DNA from: Desulfurococcales archaeon
Lineage (GTDB): Archaea > Thermoproteota > Thermoprotei_A > Sulfolobales > NBVN01
Direction of reading: 5' to 3'
DNA: 17,427 nt
Assembly: GCA_021160415.1 (NCBI GenBank)
Contig: JAGHCP010000069.1
Coordinates: 1 to 17,427 of the forward strand
In this document: in pieces, positions 1 through 7,815 of the stretch
Numbering within the stretch: position 1 is the first letter of the stretch
How the letters are laid out: every line of letters starts with the position of its first letter
Notes under the pieces: model-generated
What the model saw: the letters and a program-made list of their open reading frames with translations, nothing else
What the model was told of the DNA's origin: nothing
The model's database searches: none
Translations under genes and position numbers: made by a program

Positions 1-606
1 GGGGGTTGGTGCTCCGTTTATAGAAAGCTTATGGGAAGGATGAAGGCTAATACAATTTTCGGTGAGCTGAAGGAGATCGATCTCCAAGGGCAGATTTTGA
101 GGGTGGCTTGGTGGGAACCTATTAATTACGACACCCTCATTAACACATTACCTTTGGACTACTTCCTCCGTAAGATAGGTAAGCGAGAAACGGCTACGGT
201 GCTTAAAGGAATTCCTCTCTACGTTTCACTCCATGTCGTTAAGTCCAGAACAGACGCTGTTACTTTAAGAATTCTTGGTAGGAAGAAATACAACAGCGTT
301 TACACAGTCATTCTCCCCGGCGAAATCTACGGGGTAGGTGACGTGAGTATGGCTTACGTGGTTCTACCGTATGAACGCCTCATGCCTCAGGGCTCATTCA
401 TTGAGAAAGCTTACAGTGACTTAAGTAGGATGGGTTTTAAGAAAGGCAACGTTACTGCTGTTAGGGGGTATTTCGAGAAGTACGGTGTCCTTAGGTCAGA
501 GAAGGAGTTAGCTAACATTGAGTTACCTAACGTCGTTTTGGCTGGGAGGCTGGGAAGGTGGAAGGAGATGGGGATATGTGAACTCATTGAAGAGTACTCA
601 GCTTAA
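1..606 (+). CDS. C-terminal part of a probable FAD-dependent oxidoreductase (amine oxidase/UDP-galactopyranose mutase-like), 5' truncated by the window
   Basis: The reading frame is open from base 1, so the ATG at 31 is probably internal and about 201 codons of a longer protein are present. The visible part resembles the C-terminal half of FAD-binding amine-oxidase/protoporphyrinogen-oxidase/UDP-galactopyranose-mutase-like proteins. It has an INTLPL segment (the usual 'vistiP' strand) near residue 46 of the open frame, and a final NVVLAGRLGRWKEMG segment that matches the FAD-contacting GR motif before the last helix. The N-terminal GxGxxG dinucleotide fold would lie upstream and is not visible, so neither substrate nor cofactor is proven. 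The stop (604-606) overlaps the end of the convergent gene by four bases. The family call is from motif resemblance only. Confidence 0.6.
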   Translation, partial: GGWCSVYRKLMGRMKANTIFGELKEIDLQGQILRVAWWEPINYDTLINTLPLDYFLRKIGKRETATVLKGIPLYVSLHVVKSRTDAVTLRILGRKKYNSVYTVILPGEIYGVGDVSMAYVVLPYERLMPQGSFIEKAYSDLSRMGFKKGNVTAVRGYFEKYGVLRSEKELANIELPNVVLAGRLGRWKEMGICELIEEYSA

Positions 607-926
607 GCATAAACCACAACACCATTGCCGAAGGAGCCGTCATCGACCGCCGTAGCGCCAAGAACGGTTTCATCTTCCCATTTCCCTTCGCTTGAGGCGG
701 CACTTAATATAATGTTAGTTAATTCCTCCCTGCTCAAGGGACGTGTGACAGGTATTTCTAAGCCGTTGATTACTAGGGCAACAACCCTGCCTTTGGTTTG
801 ATACGGAATTACGTACACCTCAATGCCGTAGTCCTGGAAAAGCTTCTGAGCTGTTGCCCACGCAATCCTCACGAGTTCTTCACCTAAGGGACTCCCATTA
901 GTTACTACCGTTACCTCAATCCCCAT
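603..926 (-). CDS. Small cysteine-free thioredoxin-like-fold protein (107 aa), function unknown
   Basis: A soluble 107-residue protein with no signal peptide or membrane segment. The order of predicted elements is strand (EVTVVTNGSP, 4-13), long amphipathic helix (about 15-33), strand (EVYVIPY), strand with ALVINGLEIPV (about 50-60), then a helix after PLSREEL. This resembles small thioredoxin/glutaredoxin-like proteins, whose C-terminal half often reads like 'PALVINGKV..G..PS.EEL'. The CxxC position reads GSPL and the protein has no cysteine at all, so classical dithiol redox chemistry is excluded. The ATG (924-926) is preceded by CAGGA. A remote relative with the same layout lies at 16840-17127. 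The fold is inferred and the function is not known. Confidence 0.65.
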   Translation of the reverse strand: MGIEVTVVTNGSPLGEELVRIAWATAQKLFQDYGIEVYVIPYQTKGRVVALVINGLEIPVTRPLSREELTNIILSAASSEGKWEDETVLGATAVDDGSFGNGVVVYA

Positions 927-959
927 AGTCCTGACCCAAGGTTTGGCTGAGACGCATCC

Positions 960-974
960 TTATTTTTAAAGTGA
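960..974. promoter_or_regulatory. Shared TATA-like box between divergent genes at 926 and 996
   Basis: The 69-base gap between the two divergent starts holds a single strong A/T stretch, TTATTTTTAAA at 960-970. Read forward it lies about 26-30 bases before the GTG at 996. Read in reverse (TTTAAAAATAA) it lies about 35-45 bases before the ATG at 926. Each side has its own ribosome binding site (AGGGGG at 985-990 forward, CAGGA reverse). Bidirectional use is inferred. Confidence 0.45.
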
Positions 975-995
975 CGACCTAAATAGGGGGTAATT

Positions 996-1247
996 GTGAC
1001 GTTATGGTTCAGTTACATGGTTGGGCCTCTGGGAACGAGTATAAGATTGCGTAAGGCCTTCGTGGTTGGATGGAGAGATGAATCTTCATCTACAATTAGG
1101 GGTAAGGTATGCGCTATCTACACCTTAAAGGAAGTTAATCCGTCAACCATAGATGGGGTTTACGAATTAGCAAGAATGGATCCTGACTTAATAGATGTTG
1201 TGGAGGGTGATGAGAAGGCTGTGGTTGAGATTGTTAGGCTGGAGTAA
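996..1247 (+). CDS. Hypothetical 83-aa protein
   Basis: I do not recognise this gene. GTG start at 996 is chosen because AGGGGG (985-990) sits five bases upstream and a TATA-like box ends at 970. The protein is small and soluble. It has an N-terminal segment (residues 1-30) rich in aromatic and aliphatic residues with GPLGTSIRLRK, then alternating short strands and an acidic C-terminus (VVEGDEKAVVEIVRLE). No cysteine pair, metal motif or membrane helix is visible. It precedes the Hsp20 gene by 48 bases on the same strand and may be transcribed with it. A real gene is supported by start context and tidy spacing, not by homology. Confidence 0.55.
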   Translation: MTLWFSYMVGPLGTSIRLRKAFVVGWRDESSSTIRGKVCAIYTLKEVNPSTIDGVYELARMDPDLIDVVEGDEKAVVEIVRLE

Positions 1248-1295
1248 GGGGATACCGTTATTTCCGGGTAAGCTGAGATATTAATGGGTGGTAGA

Positions 1296-1817
1296 ATGGT
1301 GAGGAGAAGGAGAAGAACTATATTCGATATATTCAATGACCTGATAAGGGAGGTGGATGAGGAGTTCCGTGAGTTCTTCGAAGAGTTTGAAAGAATAGGT
1401 GAATTCAGCCCGGAGGAATTTAAAGGCACAGGGGTTAGGCCCTTTGTGTACGGGTTCAGGGTTACGATAGGCCCTGACGGGAGGCCTAAGATCGAGGAAT
1501 TCGGTAATGTGCGTAAGTTGGGTAGGACGCCTAAAATAACTGAGGAAATAGAACCGCTAGTGGATGTTATCGATGAGGGAGATAAGATCAGGGTGGTGGC
1601 AGAGGTTCCCGGAGTCGAGAAAGATAATATTAAGTTGAGGGTTTCAGGGAGGAAGCTAATAATTGACGCGTCGAACGGGAAGAAATACCATAAGGAAGTT
1701 GAGCTTCCCTCAGAGGTTGAGTTGAAGGCCGCTAAGGCAAGGTACAGGAACGGCGTTCTTGAGGTGGAGCTACCTAAAACTAAGGGAGGGGAAGAGTTCG
1801 AAATCAAAGTGGAGTGA
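1296..1817 (+). CDS. Small heat shock protein, Hsp20/alpha-crystallin family
   Basis: ATP-independent cytoplasmic holdase that binds unfolding proteins and forms large oligomers. The basic N-terminus (MVRRRRRTIFDIFNDLI) and acidic amphipathic helix (18-33) are followed by the archaeal GFRVTIGPDGRP...EFGN segment (53-71). The alpha-crystallin domain spans about 86-161 with its signature A..RNGVLEVELP (149-160). The C-terminus ends in an I-x-V tail (IKV, 170-172), the motif that docks into a neighbouring subunit. I chose the second ATG (1296) over the first (1284) because GGTGGT at 1287-1292 is a good ribosome binding site for it. At 173 residues it is normal for archaeal Hsp20 proteins. No obvious heat-shock operator could be identified upstream. 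Confidence 0.92.
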   Translation: MVRRRRRTIFDIFNDLIREVDEEFREFFEEFERIGEFSPEEFKGTGVRPFVYGFRVTIGPDGRPKIEEFGNVRKLGRTPKITEEIEPLVDVIDEGDKIRVVAEVPGVEKDNIKLRVSGRKLIIDASNGKKYHKEVELPSEVELKAAKARYRNGVLEVELPKTKGGEEFEIKVE

Positions 1818-1819
1818 GA

Positions 1820-1834
1820 GGGTTTTTTGTTATT
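1820..1834 (+). terminator. T-rich terminator after the Hsp20 gene
   Basis: Directly after the Hsp20 stop, the short gap to the convergent ZPR1 gene reads GGTTTTTTGTTATTT on the forward strand. Archaeal RNA polymerase terminates on such T-runs without needing a hairpin. This is the only clear T-run terminator among the convergent gene pairs of the window. Confidence 0.55.
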
Positions 1835-2385
1835 TACGGCTCTATATCCTCGGTCTGTAGCTCCTCTACTTTCACATTTACTCCTTCACCAAATATTGAG
1901 CTCTTTCCAGACGGGTCCTCAAGGATGAAGGTGAACTTGACGTTGCCCTTCATAGCTTCACGGATGTCCTGGACTTTAGCATAGCATTCGCTCCCTTCTT
2001 TCAGGCATTCGGAAGGAATGTGCTCAAGAATTCTTAGGAGGACTCCCTCCACAGTGGTGATGTATCCTTGAGCGGCAGGGCCCGGTGTTATCTCAACGCC
2101 TAGTTCAGGTATCTTAATTATAGCTGGGGCTGATTTAACTACTATGGCGTTTAGCTCTGTAGCTCCATTCACCTCTAGGACTAGTCTACTGGGTTTCCCG
2201 GATTCAAGAAGCCCTACATCTGCCCATCTAAACCCGCACGTCGAACACTTCCCTGTTTCTATGATGATGTCCCCTACGTAGGGGGTGGTGTATATATGGT
2301 AAGTTATTCTGAACGTCTCTTCGCCGCAGATCGGGCATTTCCCGTTTAACTCACCAATCTTTCTTAGGTTCTCTTGCTTAGTCAT
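1834..2385 (-). CDS. ZPR1 zinc-finger domain protein
   Basis: Archaeal single-domain relative of eukaryotic ZPR1, in which the zinc finger contacts translation elongation factor eEF1A. The archaeal role is not established. A C4 zinc-ribbon is visible as CPICG (C17, C20) and CSTCGFR (C47, C50), separated by the family-typical aromatic segment TYHIYTTPYVGDIIIETG. A beta-rich domain follows (PSRLVLEVNG... to about residue 165), including the family-like GVEITPGPAAQGYITTVEG. The acidic tail (ELQTEDIEP) is unstructured. At 183 residues it has one ZPR1 module, where eukaryotic ZPR1 has two. AGGAAG lies just before the ATG. Confidence 0.88.
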   Translation of the reverse strand: MTKQENLRKIGELNGKCPICGEETFRITYHIYTTPYVGDIIIETGKCSTCGFRWADVGLLESGKPSRLVLEVNGATELNAIVVKSAPAIIKIPELGVEITPGPAAQGYITTVEGVLLRILEHIPSECLKEGSECYAKVQDIREAMKGNVKFTFILEDPSGKSSIFGEGVNVKVEELQTEDIEP

Positions 2386-2394
2386 CGGTCTTCC

Positions 2395-2420
2395 TAGGTT
2401 TAATAATTAGGGCTAAATTA
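2395..2420. promoter_or_regulatory. Divergent promoter between ZPR1 gene and VTT-domain gene
   Basis: The roughly 50-base gap contains A/T-rich TATA candidates usable in both directions. TTTAATAATTA (2399-2409) lies about 30-38 bases before the GTG at 2437. On the reverse strand AATTTAG/TTATTAAA lies before the ATG at 2385. Assignment is by position and composition only. Confidence 0.35.
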
Positions 2421-2436
2421 AACGTTGGTAGGGAAA

Positions 2437-3099
2437 GTGGGTCTTCAGTGGGTAGTGGATGCTATTCTGCGATTTGTCGGGGGACCTCCAGGGATTTTCT
2501 TAGTTAGCATGGTTTCTAACTCCATACCTTTCGTTACTGTTCCCTATCTGGGCTTGATTGCTGGGTATTCACTTATTTACAGGGATCCCTTAGGTGTAGC
2601 CATCCTCATAGTTGTTTCATCGTTGGGGGCGGCGTCAGGGAAGATCGTTGTTTACTACTTAGGCGCTGTCGCAAGGAAAGGCCTGAGTGAGATTTCCCGG
2701 AGAAACGTGGAGCTCTTTCAGAGGTTAGCGAAGAGGTCTTTATTCCTAGCGATAGTTGTGATGGCCGCAACACCACTCCCTGATGACATTCTATACCTCC
2801 CTCTAGGGATGATGAAGTACCCACTCCTCCCTTACTTCATAGCCATATTAACAGGTAAGGTAGTGATTACTTCGGTGGTCGTTTTTTACGCGTCTTGGAT
2901 CACTCAGACGGCCTCAAATAATGTATTCTTGGTTCCGGTCTGGGTGGTTGTAACGGTCATCCTGGTGTACTTGGTGCTGAAAACTGATTGGTATAGGGTG
3001 ATCGATAAATTAACTAGGGCAGGTGTGAGGGGGGCTGTTGAGGAATTCATTTCTCAGTGGGTGAAGAAAGTTAGGGAGGGGCTAAGTCGCTTGACTTAA
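2437..3099 (+). CDS. DedA-like VTT-domain integral membrane protein
   Basis: Multi-pass membrane protein of the broad DedA/VTT (SNARE-associated) group, whose characterised bacterial members transport lipid carriers or ions. The substrate here is unknown. Visible features are a re-entrant-like segment (FLVSMVSNSIPFVTVPYL), a small-residue-rich segment with a conserved-looking lysine (LGAASGKIVVYYLG), and ATPLPDDILYLPLGMMKYPLLPY, in which the two aspartates and prolines match the family's membrane-embedded acidic motif. Two further hydrophobic helices and an amphipathic, positively charged C-terminus follow. The start is uncertain: TTG at 2425 is possible, but GTG at 2437 has GGTAGGG just upstream and fits the TATA position better. 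The 3' end overlaps the convergent amidohydrolase gene by 29 bases. Confidence 0.72.
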   Translation: MGLQWVVDAILRFVGGPPGIFLVSMVSNSIPFVTVPYLGLIAGYSLIYRDPLGVAILIVVSSLGAASGKIVVYYLGAVARKGLSEISRRNVELFQRLAKRSLFLAIVVMAATPLPDDILYLPLGMMKYPLLPYFIAILTGKVVITSVVVFYASWITQTASNNVFLVPVWVVVTVILVYLVLKTDWYRVIDKLTRAGVRGAVEEFISQWVKKVREGLSRLT

Positions 3100-4324
3100 A
3101 TCTCTTTAGGAATACCTCCAGCTTCGCAGACACTGTTTCCTCGCTTATCCCCGCCTTCAATGGCTTTGAATCTCGCAAAACTAACTCCCCTCCCACGTAG
3201 ACCTCTGAGGGTTTACTCATGCCTGACACTACCAGAAATATGGGTGATGCTGGATATGTGTCGGGAGGGGTTTCCCACACCACAATATCTGCCGGTTCTC
3301 CGGTCTCTACCCTGCCCGTCCCTAGCTTGAGGGCTTGATAACCTCCGATTGTTGCCAGTTCGAAAACTTTTTCGGGAGGGAGGGGTCTGCCTCCTACGTA
3401 GTGTAGGTGGAGAAACGCATTCATTTCATCGATAATGCTGTAGGTCGGTGCGACGTCCACCCCTAAAGCAACATTACCTCCCTCCCCCAGGAATGTTAGG
3501 ACCGGTGTGATCCCATCACCTAAAGCGGTGTTTGAACGTGGAGTATTCACTACCCACACATTATTTCTGATGAGCCCGTATATAGCTTGGGAAACCCATA
3601 TTGAGTGAGCTACTAACGCATCAACCTCAAGTACTCCTGTGTAATGAAGGAACTCATTTAGCGACATACCCCACTCTTTCCTAAGGTGAATGACGTCTTT
3701 CTCAACTTCAGCTAGATGAGTATGTATACCTACGCCAAGGTCCTTAGCGATATCTACGACTTCCTTGAATTGCTTAGGTGTTAGAAGCCTAGGTGTGCAT
3801 GGGCCTAGCCTGACGTTGATCATATCGCTTCCTTTAAAGCGTCTTACAAGCTCCAAGTTCTCATGTAAGCCTTCATCATATGAGTTGTACACCCCGCCAT
3901 CCATTATCGGTGTGCTTAAGTCGACCCTCACCCCGACCTGTAAGGCCGCCTTACCTACTTGATCTCCATTGTAGTGCATGTCGGCGACCGCAGTGACCCC
4001 ACTCCTCAACAGGTCCGTCAGAGCCTTAAGTGCTGCATAGTAGCTTGCCTCAGGGGTGCTACGAAGGAATTTCTCCCATCCCCACACCTCCTCCTTGACC
4101 CAGTCATCTAAGATGAGCCCCAGCCCTAGACTCCCTCTCACTGGGTATAACCCTAGATGGGTATGAGCTGATGCGAGGCCGTGAGTAACTACTCTTATTC
4201 TTCCTGAATCATTCCTCTCCCTAACCGGGTAGAAACCATTTATCTTCTTATCGAATGATACACACATATTCCTTAAAGTCACGTAGGGGGACACTATAAG
4301 GTAATCACCGCATACTTCAGGCAT
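3071..4324 (-). CDS. Amidohydrolase of the MtaD/TrzA family (probable adenosine-derivative or related deaminase)
   Basis: Metal-dependent hydrolytic deaminase of the amidohydrolase superfamily. The closest familiar group is 5'-methylthioadenosine/S-adenosylhomocysteine deaminase and its relatives. Metal and catalytic residues are all in order: H54 and H56 (SAHTHLG), H203 and E206 (HTHLAE), H240 (AHSIW), NTPRSN at 260-265, and D290 (LGVDVAP). The C-terminal strand region (GEPADIVVWE) forms the usual small beta domain. Substrate cannot be read from the motifs; the family also contains guanine- and triazine-type deaminases. The ATG lies two bases after the aglB stop on the same strand, so the two are almost certainly co-transcribed, though no shared pathway is known. 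Confidence 0.82.
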   Translation of the reverse strand: MPEVCGDYLIVSPYVTLRNMCVSFDKKINGFYPVRERNDSGRIRVVTHGLASAHTHLGLYPVRGSLGLGLILDDWVKEEVWGWEKFLRSTPEASYYAALKALTDLLRSGVTAVADMHYNGDQVGKAALQVGVRVDLSTPIMDGGVYNSYDEGLHENLELVRRFKGSDMINVRLGPCTPRLLTPKQFKEVVDIAKDLGVGIHTHLAEVEKDVIHLRKEWGMSLNEFLHYTGVLEVDALVAHSIWVSQAIYGLIRNNVWVVNTPRSNTALGDGITPVLTFLGEGGNVALGVDVAPTYSIIDEMNAFLHLHYVGGRPLPPEKVFELATIGGYQALKLGTGRVETGEPADIVVWETPPDTYPASPIFLVVSGMSKPSEVYVGGELVLRDSKPLKAGISEETVSAKLEVFLKRFKSSDLAPP

Positions 4325-4326
4325 CC

Positions 4327-6522
4327 TTAAACTGTCCCCTTGACTTTATAGACGGAAACAACTACGTAGGTTTCCGGGTAATCAAGTATTCTACTAATCG
4401 CTATATGGGCTGGCTCAAACACTGTCATATTGGGCCAAGGTATTATTGCCGGTCTCTGAGAGCTGAACGGGTCGTAGGGGAAAGCCGCCACGAATCCCTG
4501 CTTCCCCCAAAGCTCGTATGCCGTATAAAGAAGCATCTTGAAGAGCGTAGCGTTCCTTAACGAGGCATTGGTCCAGTCCGGCAAGCTATAACCGACGTAA
4601 GCATATCTTAAAGCCATAGTGTAAACTGGAGGTGCTCTGCCAGCTATTCTGTAAATAGCAGCAATTCCCTTCGCTGCGTCGGCGCCGAGGTATAGTCCCC
4701 TGTCGTAGATGCTTCTCCGTATGATTATGGGTCCTACATAGACAAGACCTCTCTGAGGGTCAACGACGTAGACCTCGTAGGCAACTAAATACAATCTATC
4801 AGGTCTTATTTGAAAGTCCTTGGTGAATATCTGAAGTGCTTCATCCTCAGAGCCAGTTAGTGCTTTCGCAAGGATCTCGATCTGGGTGCCGTTTATCGTA
4901 GCTCCGTCCGCTACGGAAGCCCGCCCCCCCAAGACAGAGAGCCAGTAACCGTAGTCCCACCAAGCAACGGCTACTGAGTCCCTCGGTGTGGATGTATTTA
5001 GCCAATTTAACGTGTCAACCCACGCGGGTGCGTTCACAGATAGTCCTAGACCGGAATTCAGAAGCATCGGGGTTTGAACCTCGTAGTTCCTTGCCCAAGC
5101 AGTTGTCCCCTGAAATAGCACTGCCGACATGTAACCGACTATGATAAGAATAGCTATCGTGTTGATGAACCAGTTCTTTCTGAACTCCCCTGACAGCGAA
5201 GGCCTAAGTAGTACGTAGAGGAAGCTTCCCGATACAAGTGCTACCACGTAATTGAAGTATGGGAAGAAGTAGGACAGATGGATCGTTGTGTAGAATGATG
5301 CGGCAAAAAGAAACCCAATAAACATATCGATGATGTCCTTCTTCATGAGAGCTCTATACGCGAAGTATATCAGCATGAGTATCGAAACTATTAGAGCTAA
5401 GCCGCCCATACTTACGAAGGACTGGGGTGATGCAGGAGCGTACTCCTGAACAGTTCTCACAAGGGTCCCCCTAACAAGGCCTACAAGCCCTAAGGCAGCT
5501 AAACCCTTGCCTCTCAAGGAGATAAATCCAAGCACAAGCCCTAGAAACCCTCCCACCGCAATCAGTGCCAGAATTAAAGCGTAGATCATTGAGGAATGTT
5601 TAAGTAGCGGCATTGAGATTATGATTTCTCTCTTTCTAGATGCTTTCTGTAGGAAATACCCTATTCCTACGAGGAGATAAATAGCTGGGATTATCAGGCC
5701 GACGCTTCTAATTACATAGTTGATCCCGTAGAAGGGAGTTACTGCTAGGGTTATCCATAGCGGGACAGCTTCTAGACTCCATAAAATAATGTCGTCCTTC
5801 TCTACTTCCTTAAGGAATGGCAGGAATATCATTTGCAACGCAATTATTCCTAGGAGGATATTGAAGCCAGCCCATGAAAGGGCTGTAAACGACAGAAAAA
5901 TACCGCCTAAGGCAGCACTCACGTATGATTTCCTTTTCCAGCCTCTTACGTGGAAGAAGATTGCTGGGAAGAAGAAGCCTAGGCCCGCTGCGTACTTAAC
6001 CGTGAATCCCGCGACGTGTCTGCTCACAAACACTAGTGCTGCTGTTATTGTGCTTGCAGCCGCGGGGATATCTCCCCATAGCTCTCTGGCTGTGAAGTAT
6101 ATGCCCAGTGCTGTCATTATGTAGAAAAGGATAGGTAGGTACACCATCCATTCGTAAAGGGTTAGAGAGGGATTTACTGCATGTGCAACGTAGTATGTGA
6201 GGACGGATAGCACGGAAAGCATTGGGGGTTCTGATCTAACAAAATCCCTGCCCCATGGATACCAAAATATATGCGTGAGAGGGTTCTCCCTCGTCAGCAT
6301 ACCGAAGTAGTTAATGCCATGCTCTAGGAGGTTCTTAGCTATCCAGTATTCTGAGAAGGGATCTAACTCATTAAGAGTCGGGCCGTACCCCCACGACTCT
6401 GCATTATATACTGCGTACAGCCGTAGATGTGAACCCACGATCAAAGCAATTATTAATACAGAGATTGATAATATTAACGCCCATTTCCTTCTTAGCCATA
6501 CAGGAGCTTTAAGCAGGTCCAT
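4327..6522 (-). CDS. aglB: AglB/STT3 dolichyl-phosphooligosaccharide--protein glycotransferase
   Basis: Catalytic subunit of archaeal oligosaccharyltransferase. It moves a lipid-linked glycan to Asn in N-x-S/T sequons on the outer face of the membrane, for example of S-layer proteins. About twelve hydrophobic segments fill the first 470 residues. ELDPFSEY near residue 54 carries the metal-binding aspartate of the first external loop. TVQE (about 357-360) matches the TxxE-type motif of the fifth external loop. The diagnostic WWDYG sits at 521-525 in the C-terminal soluble domain. At about 731 residues it is of short archaeal length. Start: TTG 6534 and GTG 6528 are in frame, but the TATA box at 6551-6562 predicts transcription from about 6530, so ATG 6522 is preferred. 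Confidence 0.93.
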   Translation of the reverse strand: MDLLKAPVWLRRKWALILSISVLIIALIVGSHLRLYAVYNAESWGYGPTLNELDPFSEYWIAKNLLEHGINYFGMLTRENPLTHIFWYPWGRDFVRSEPPMLSVLSVLTYYVAHAVNPSLTLYEWMVYLPILFYIMTALGIYFTARELWGDIPAAASTITAALVFVSRHVAGFTVKYAAGLGFFFPAIFFHVRGWKRKSYVSAALGGIFLSFTALSWAGFNILLGIIALQMIFLPFLKEVEKDDIILWSLEAVPLWITLAVTPFYGINYVIRSVGLIIPAIYLLVGIGYFLQKASRKREIIISMPLLKHSSMIYALILALIAVGGFLGLVLGFISLRGKGLAALGLVGLVRGTLVRTVQEYAPASPQSFVSMGGLALIVSILMLIYFAYRALMKKDIIDMFIGFLFAASFYTTIHLSYFFPYFNYVVALVSGSFLYVLLRPSLSGEFRKNWFINTIAILIIVGYMSAVLFQGTTAWARNYEVQTPMLLNSGLGLSVNAPAWVDTLNWLNTSTPRDSVAVAWWDYGYWLSVLGGRASVADGATINGTQIEILAKALTGSEDEALQIFTKDFQIRPDRLYLVAYEVYVVDPQRGLVYVGPIIIRRSIYDRGLYLGADAAKGIAAIYRIAGRAPPVYTMALRYAYVGYSLPDWTNASLRNATLFKMLLYTAYELWGKQGFVAAFPYDPFSSQRPAIIPWPNMTVFEPAHIAISRILDYPETYVVVSVYKVKGTV

Positions 6523-6550
6523 CCTCACGACCAAGTTCGTATGTCTAGGG

Positions 6551-6562
6551 TTTAATTTTAAG
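6551..6562 (-). promoter_or_regulatory. TATA-like promoter for aglB operon
   Basis: On the reverse strand CTTAAAATTAAA lies in the 60-base gap between the permease stop (6583) and the aglB start. Its centre is about 26 bases from position 6530, which gives a very short leader for ATG 6522. This separates aglB-amidohydrolase from the upstream ABC genes as its own unit. Confidence 0.5.
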
Positions 6563-6582
6563 TTTAAGTCCGATGAAGGGGC

Positions 6583-7809
6583 TTATGTTCTGGAGTATAT
6601 TATTTTCTCCTCGCTGAACAGCTCCAAGGATACCCACATTAGAGCGGATATTATTGCCATAATGTATAGGACATGTAGCAAGGCGTTTAAGTAGTGGTTG
6701 AGAACGGTAGCTCTAATCATTTCTACAGCGTGGGTGTACGGGATTAGGTAGAGGATATACATAAGTGGTGCTTGCAAGTTGCTTAGGTCTGCGTACAGCG
6801 ACATGAAGAATATGGTTGAAGCTCCCCCGATGATTATAAGGGAGAAAGTCTGAGCTGATCTGTAGCTCCCTGACCTGATTATTATGGGTAGGATCATAGC
6901 TAGGGAAGCAACTACGGAGAGGTAAACTGCGAGAAAGTGTGTGCCCACGAGTTGAGGGGTTAAGAAGCTAAGCATGTTGATCCCGTACGTTAAGCTGGGG
7001 ATCGTGAAAAATAAGATCAGTCCTACGGCGTCGGAAACCCCTGTTACTAGCCCGATAAGTGATGTAGATACTGCTTTCCCCAGTATAATTGACCATCTAG
7101 GTAGAGGGGTGGCTAACAGTGCTTCGAATGTTTTCCTTTCCTTCTCGCCGACTATTGAGTCCGTTATGTACGCTATGGAAGGCGTCGTGACGAATATTAA
7201 ACTGAAAGACAATATCCTGGCAAGTGTTACTTGAAAAGCCTCCTTATAAGAAACGCTTTGCCCCTCAGGGTTTACGTAGAGGGGCTTCAGGCTTAACGGA
7301 TCAAGTATAGACCCAGGGTTTACGTAGATCCCTGCTTTCTTCCCTAGGAGACGTATTTTGGCTTCAGCTAACCTTCTGGTAAGGTCGTTCAGCACTGAGT
7401 TGACAGCCGCGATTCCTTCTTGCGCTTTCGAGGACGCCACGTTCTGATATATTATGATTTCAGCTGTAGCGTTAAGCGAGGTTGCATTGTGTGAGAAGCC
7501 TCGAGGTATAACCACCTTGATGTCCAAGATTTCCTTCCCGGGATGGTCAAGAATAACGAACCCGTGGCTTAAGAGGGTTTTCTTAATGATCTCCGCAATC
7601 TCTTCGGATGATATGCATGTAGAACCTACGCATCCCTCACCGTGGTCTTCGTCAACGACATATGCGTATCCCGTCTGAGCTTTCTGAACGTATATAGAGG
7701 CCATACTCATTAAGGGCATCATTACGAGAGGAAGTAACGCAATAACGGCCAACGTCTTATAGTCCCTGGATATGTCCCGGAGCTCCTTCCATATGACTGC
7801 GTACAGCAT
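6583..7809 (-). CDS. ABC-2 type transporter permease (NatB-like)
   Basis: Membrane subunit of an ABC exporter. The N-terminus (KELRDISRDYKTL, then a hydrophobic helix at about 20-42) is typical of ABC-2/NatB permeases. A large extracytoplasmic domain of about 150 residues follows, containing a close cysteine pair (CVGSTC, about residues 60-65). Then come five to six membrane helices. The cytoplasmic coupling segment VGEKERKTFEALLATPLPRWSIILGK (about 220-245) is the hallmark of this family and contacts the ATPase. The ATG has GAGG five bases upstream and begins seven bases after the ATPase stop, so the pair is co-transcribed. NatAB systems export sodium ions, but the cargo here cannot be deduced. 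Confidence 0.85.
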   Translation of the reverse strand: MLYAVIWKELRDISRDYKTLAVIALLPLVMMPLMSMASIYVQKAQTGYAYVVDEDHGEGCVGSTCISSEEIAEIIKKTLLSHGFVILDHPGKEILDIKVVIPRGFSHNATSLNATAEIIIYQNVASSKAQEGIAAVNSVLNDLTRRLAEAKIRLLGKKAGIYVNPGSILDPLSLKPLYVNPEGQSVSYKEAFQVTLARILSFSLIFVTTPSIAYITDSIVGEKERKTFEALLATPLPRWSIILGKAVSTSLIGLVTGVSDAVGLILFFTIPSLTYGINMLSFLTPQLVGTHFLAVYLSVVASLAMILPIIIRSGSYRSAQTFSLIIIGGASTIFFMSLYADLSNLQAPLMYILYLIPYTHAVEMIRATVLNHYLNALLHVLYIMAIISALMWVSLELFSEEKIIYSRT

Positions 7810-7815
7810 TAATCC

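Noticed and set aside
1160..1807. 215-codon reverse frame opposite the Hsp20 gene
   Set aside because: It is the mirror of a clear Hsp20 coding sequence, very rich in Ser, Leu and Thr with no motif or ribosome binding site.
2815..2820. TGATGA box C-like hexamer inside the VTT-domain gene
   Set aside because: No partner D boxes at suitable spacing; explained by coding sequence.
5789..6124. 111-codon forward frame opposite aglB
   Set aside because: Lies opposite transmembrane coding sequence of aglB, has no supporting signals and resembles no protein family.
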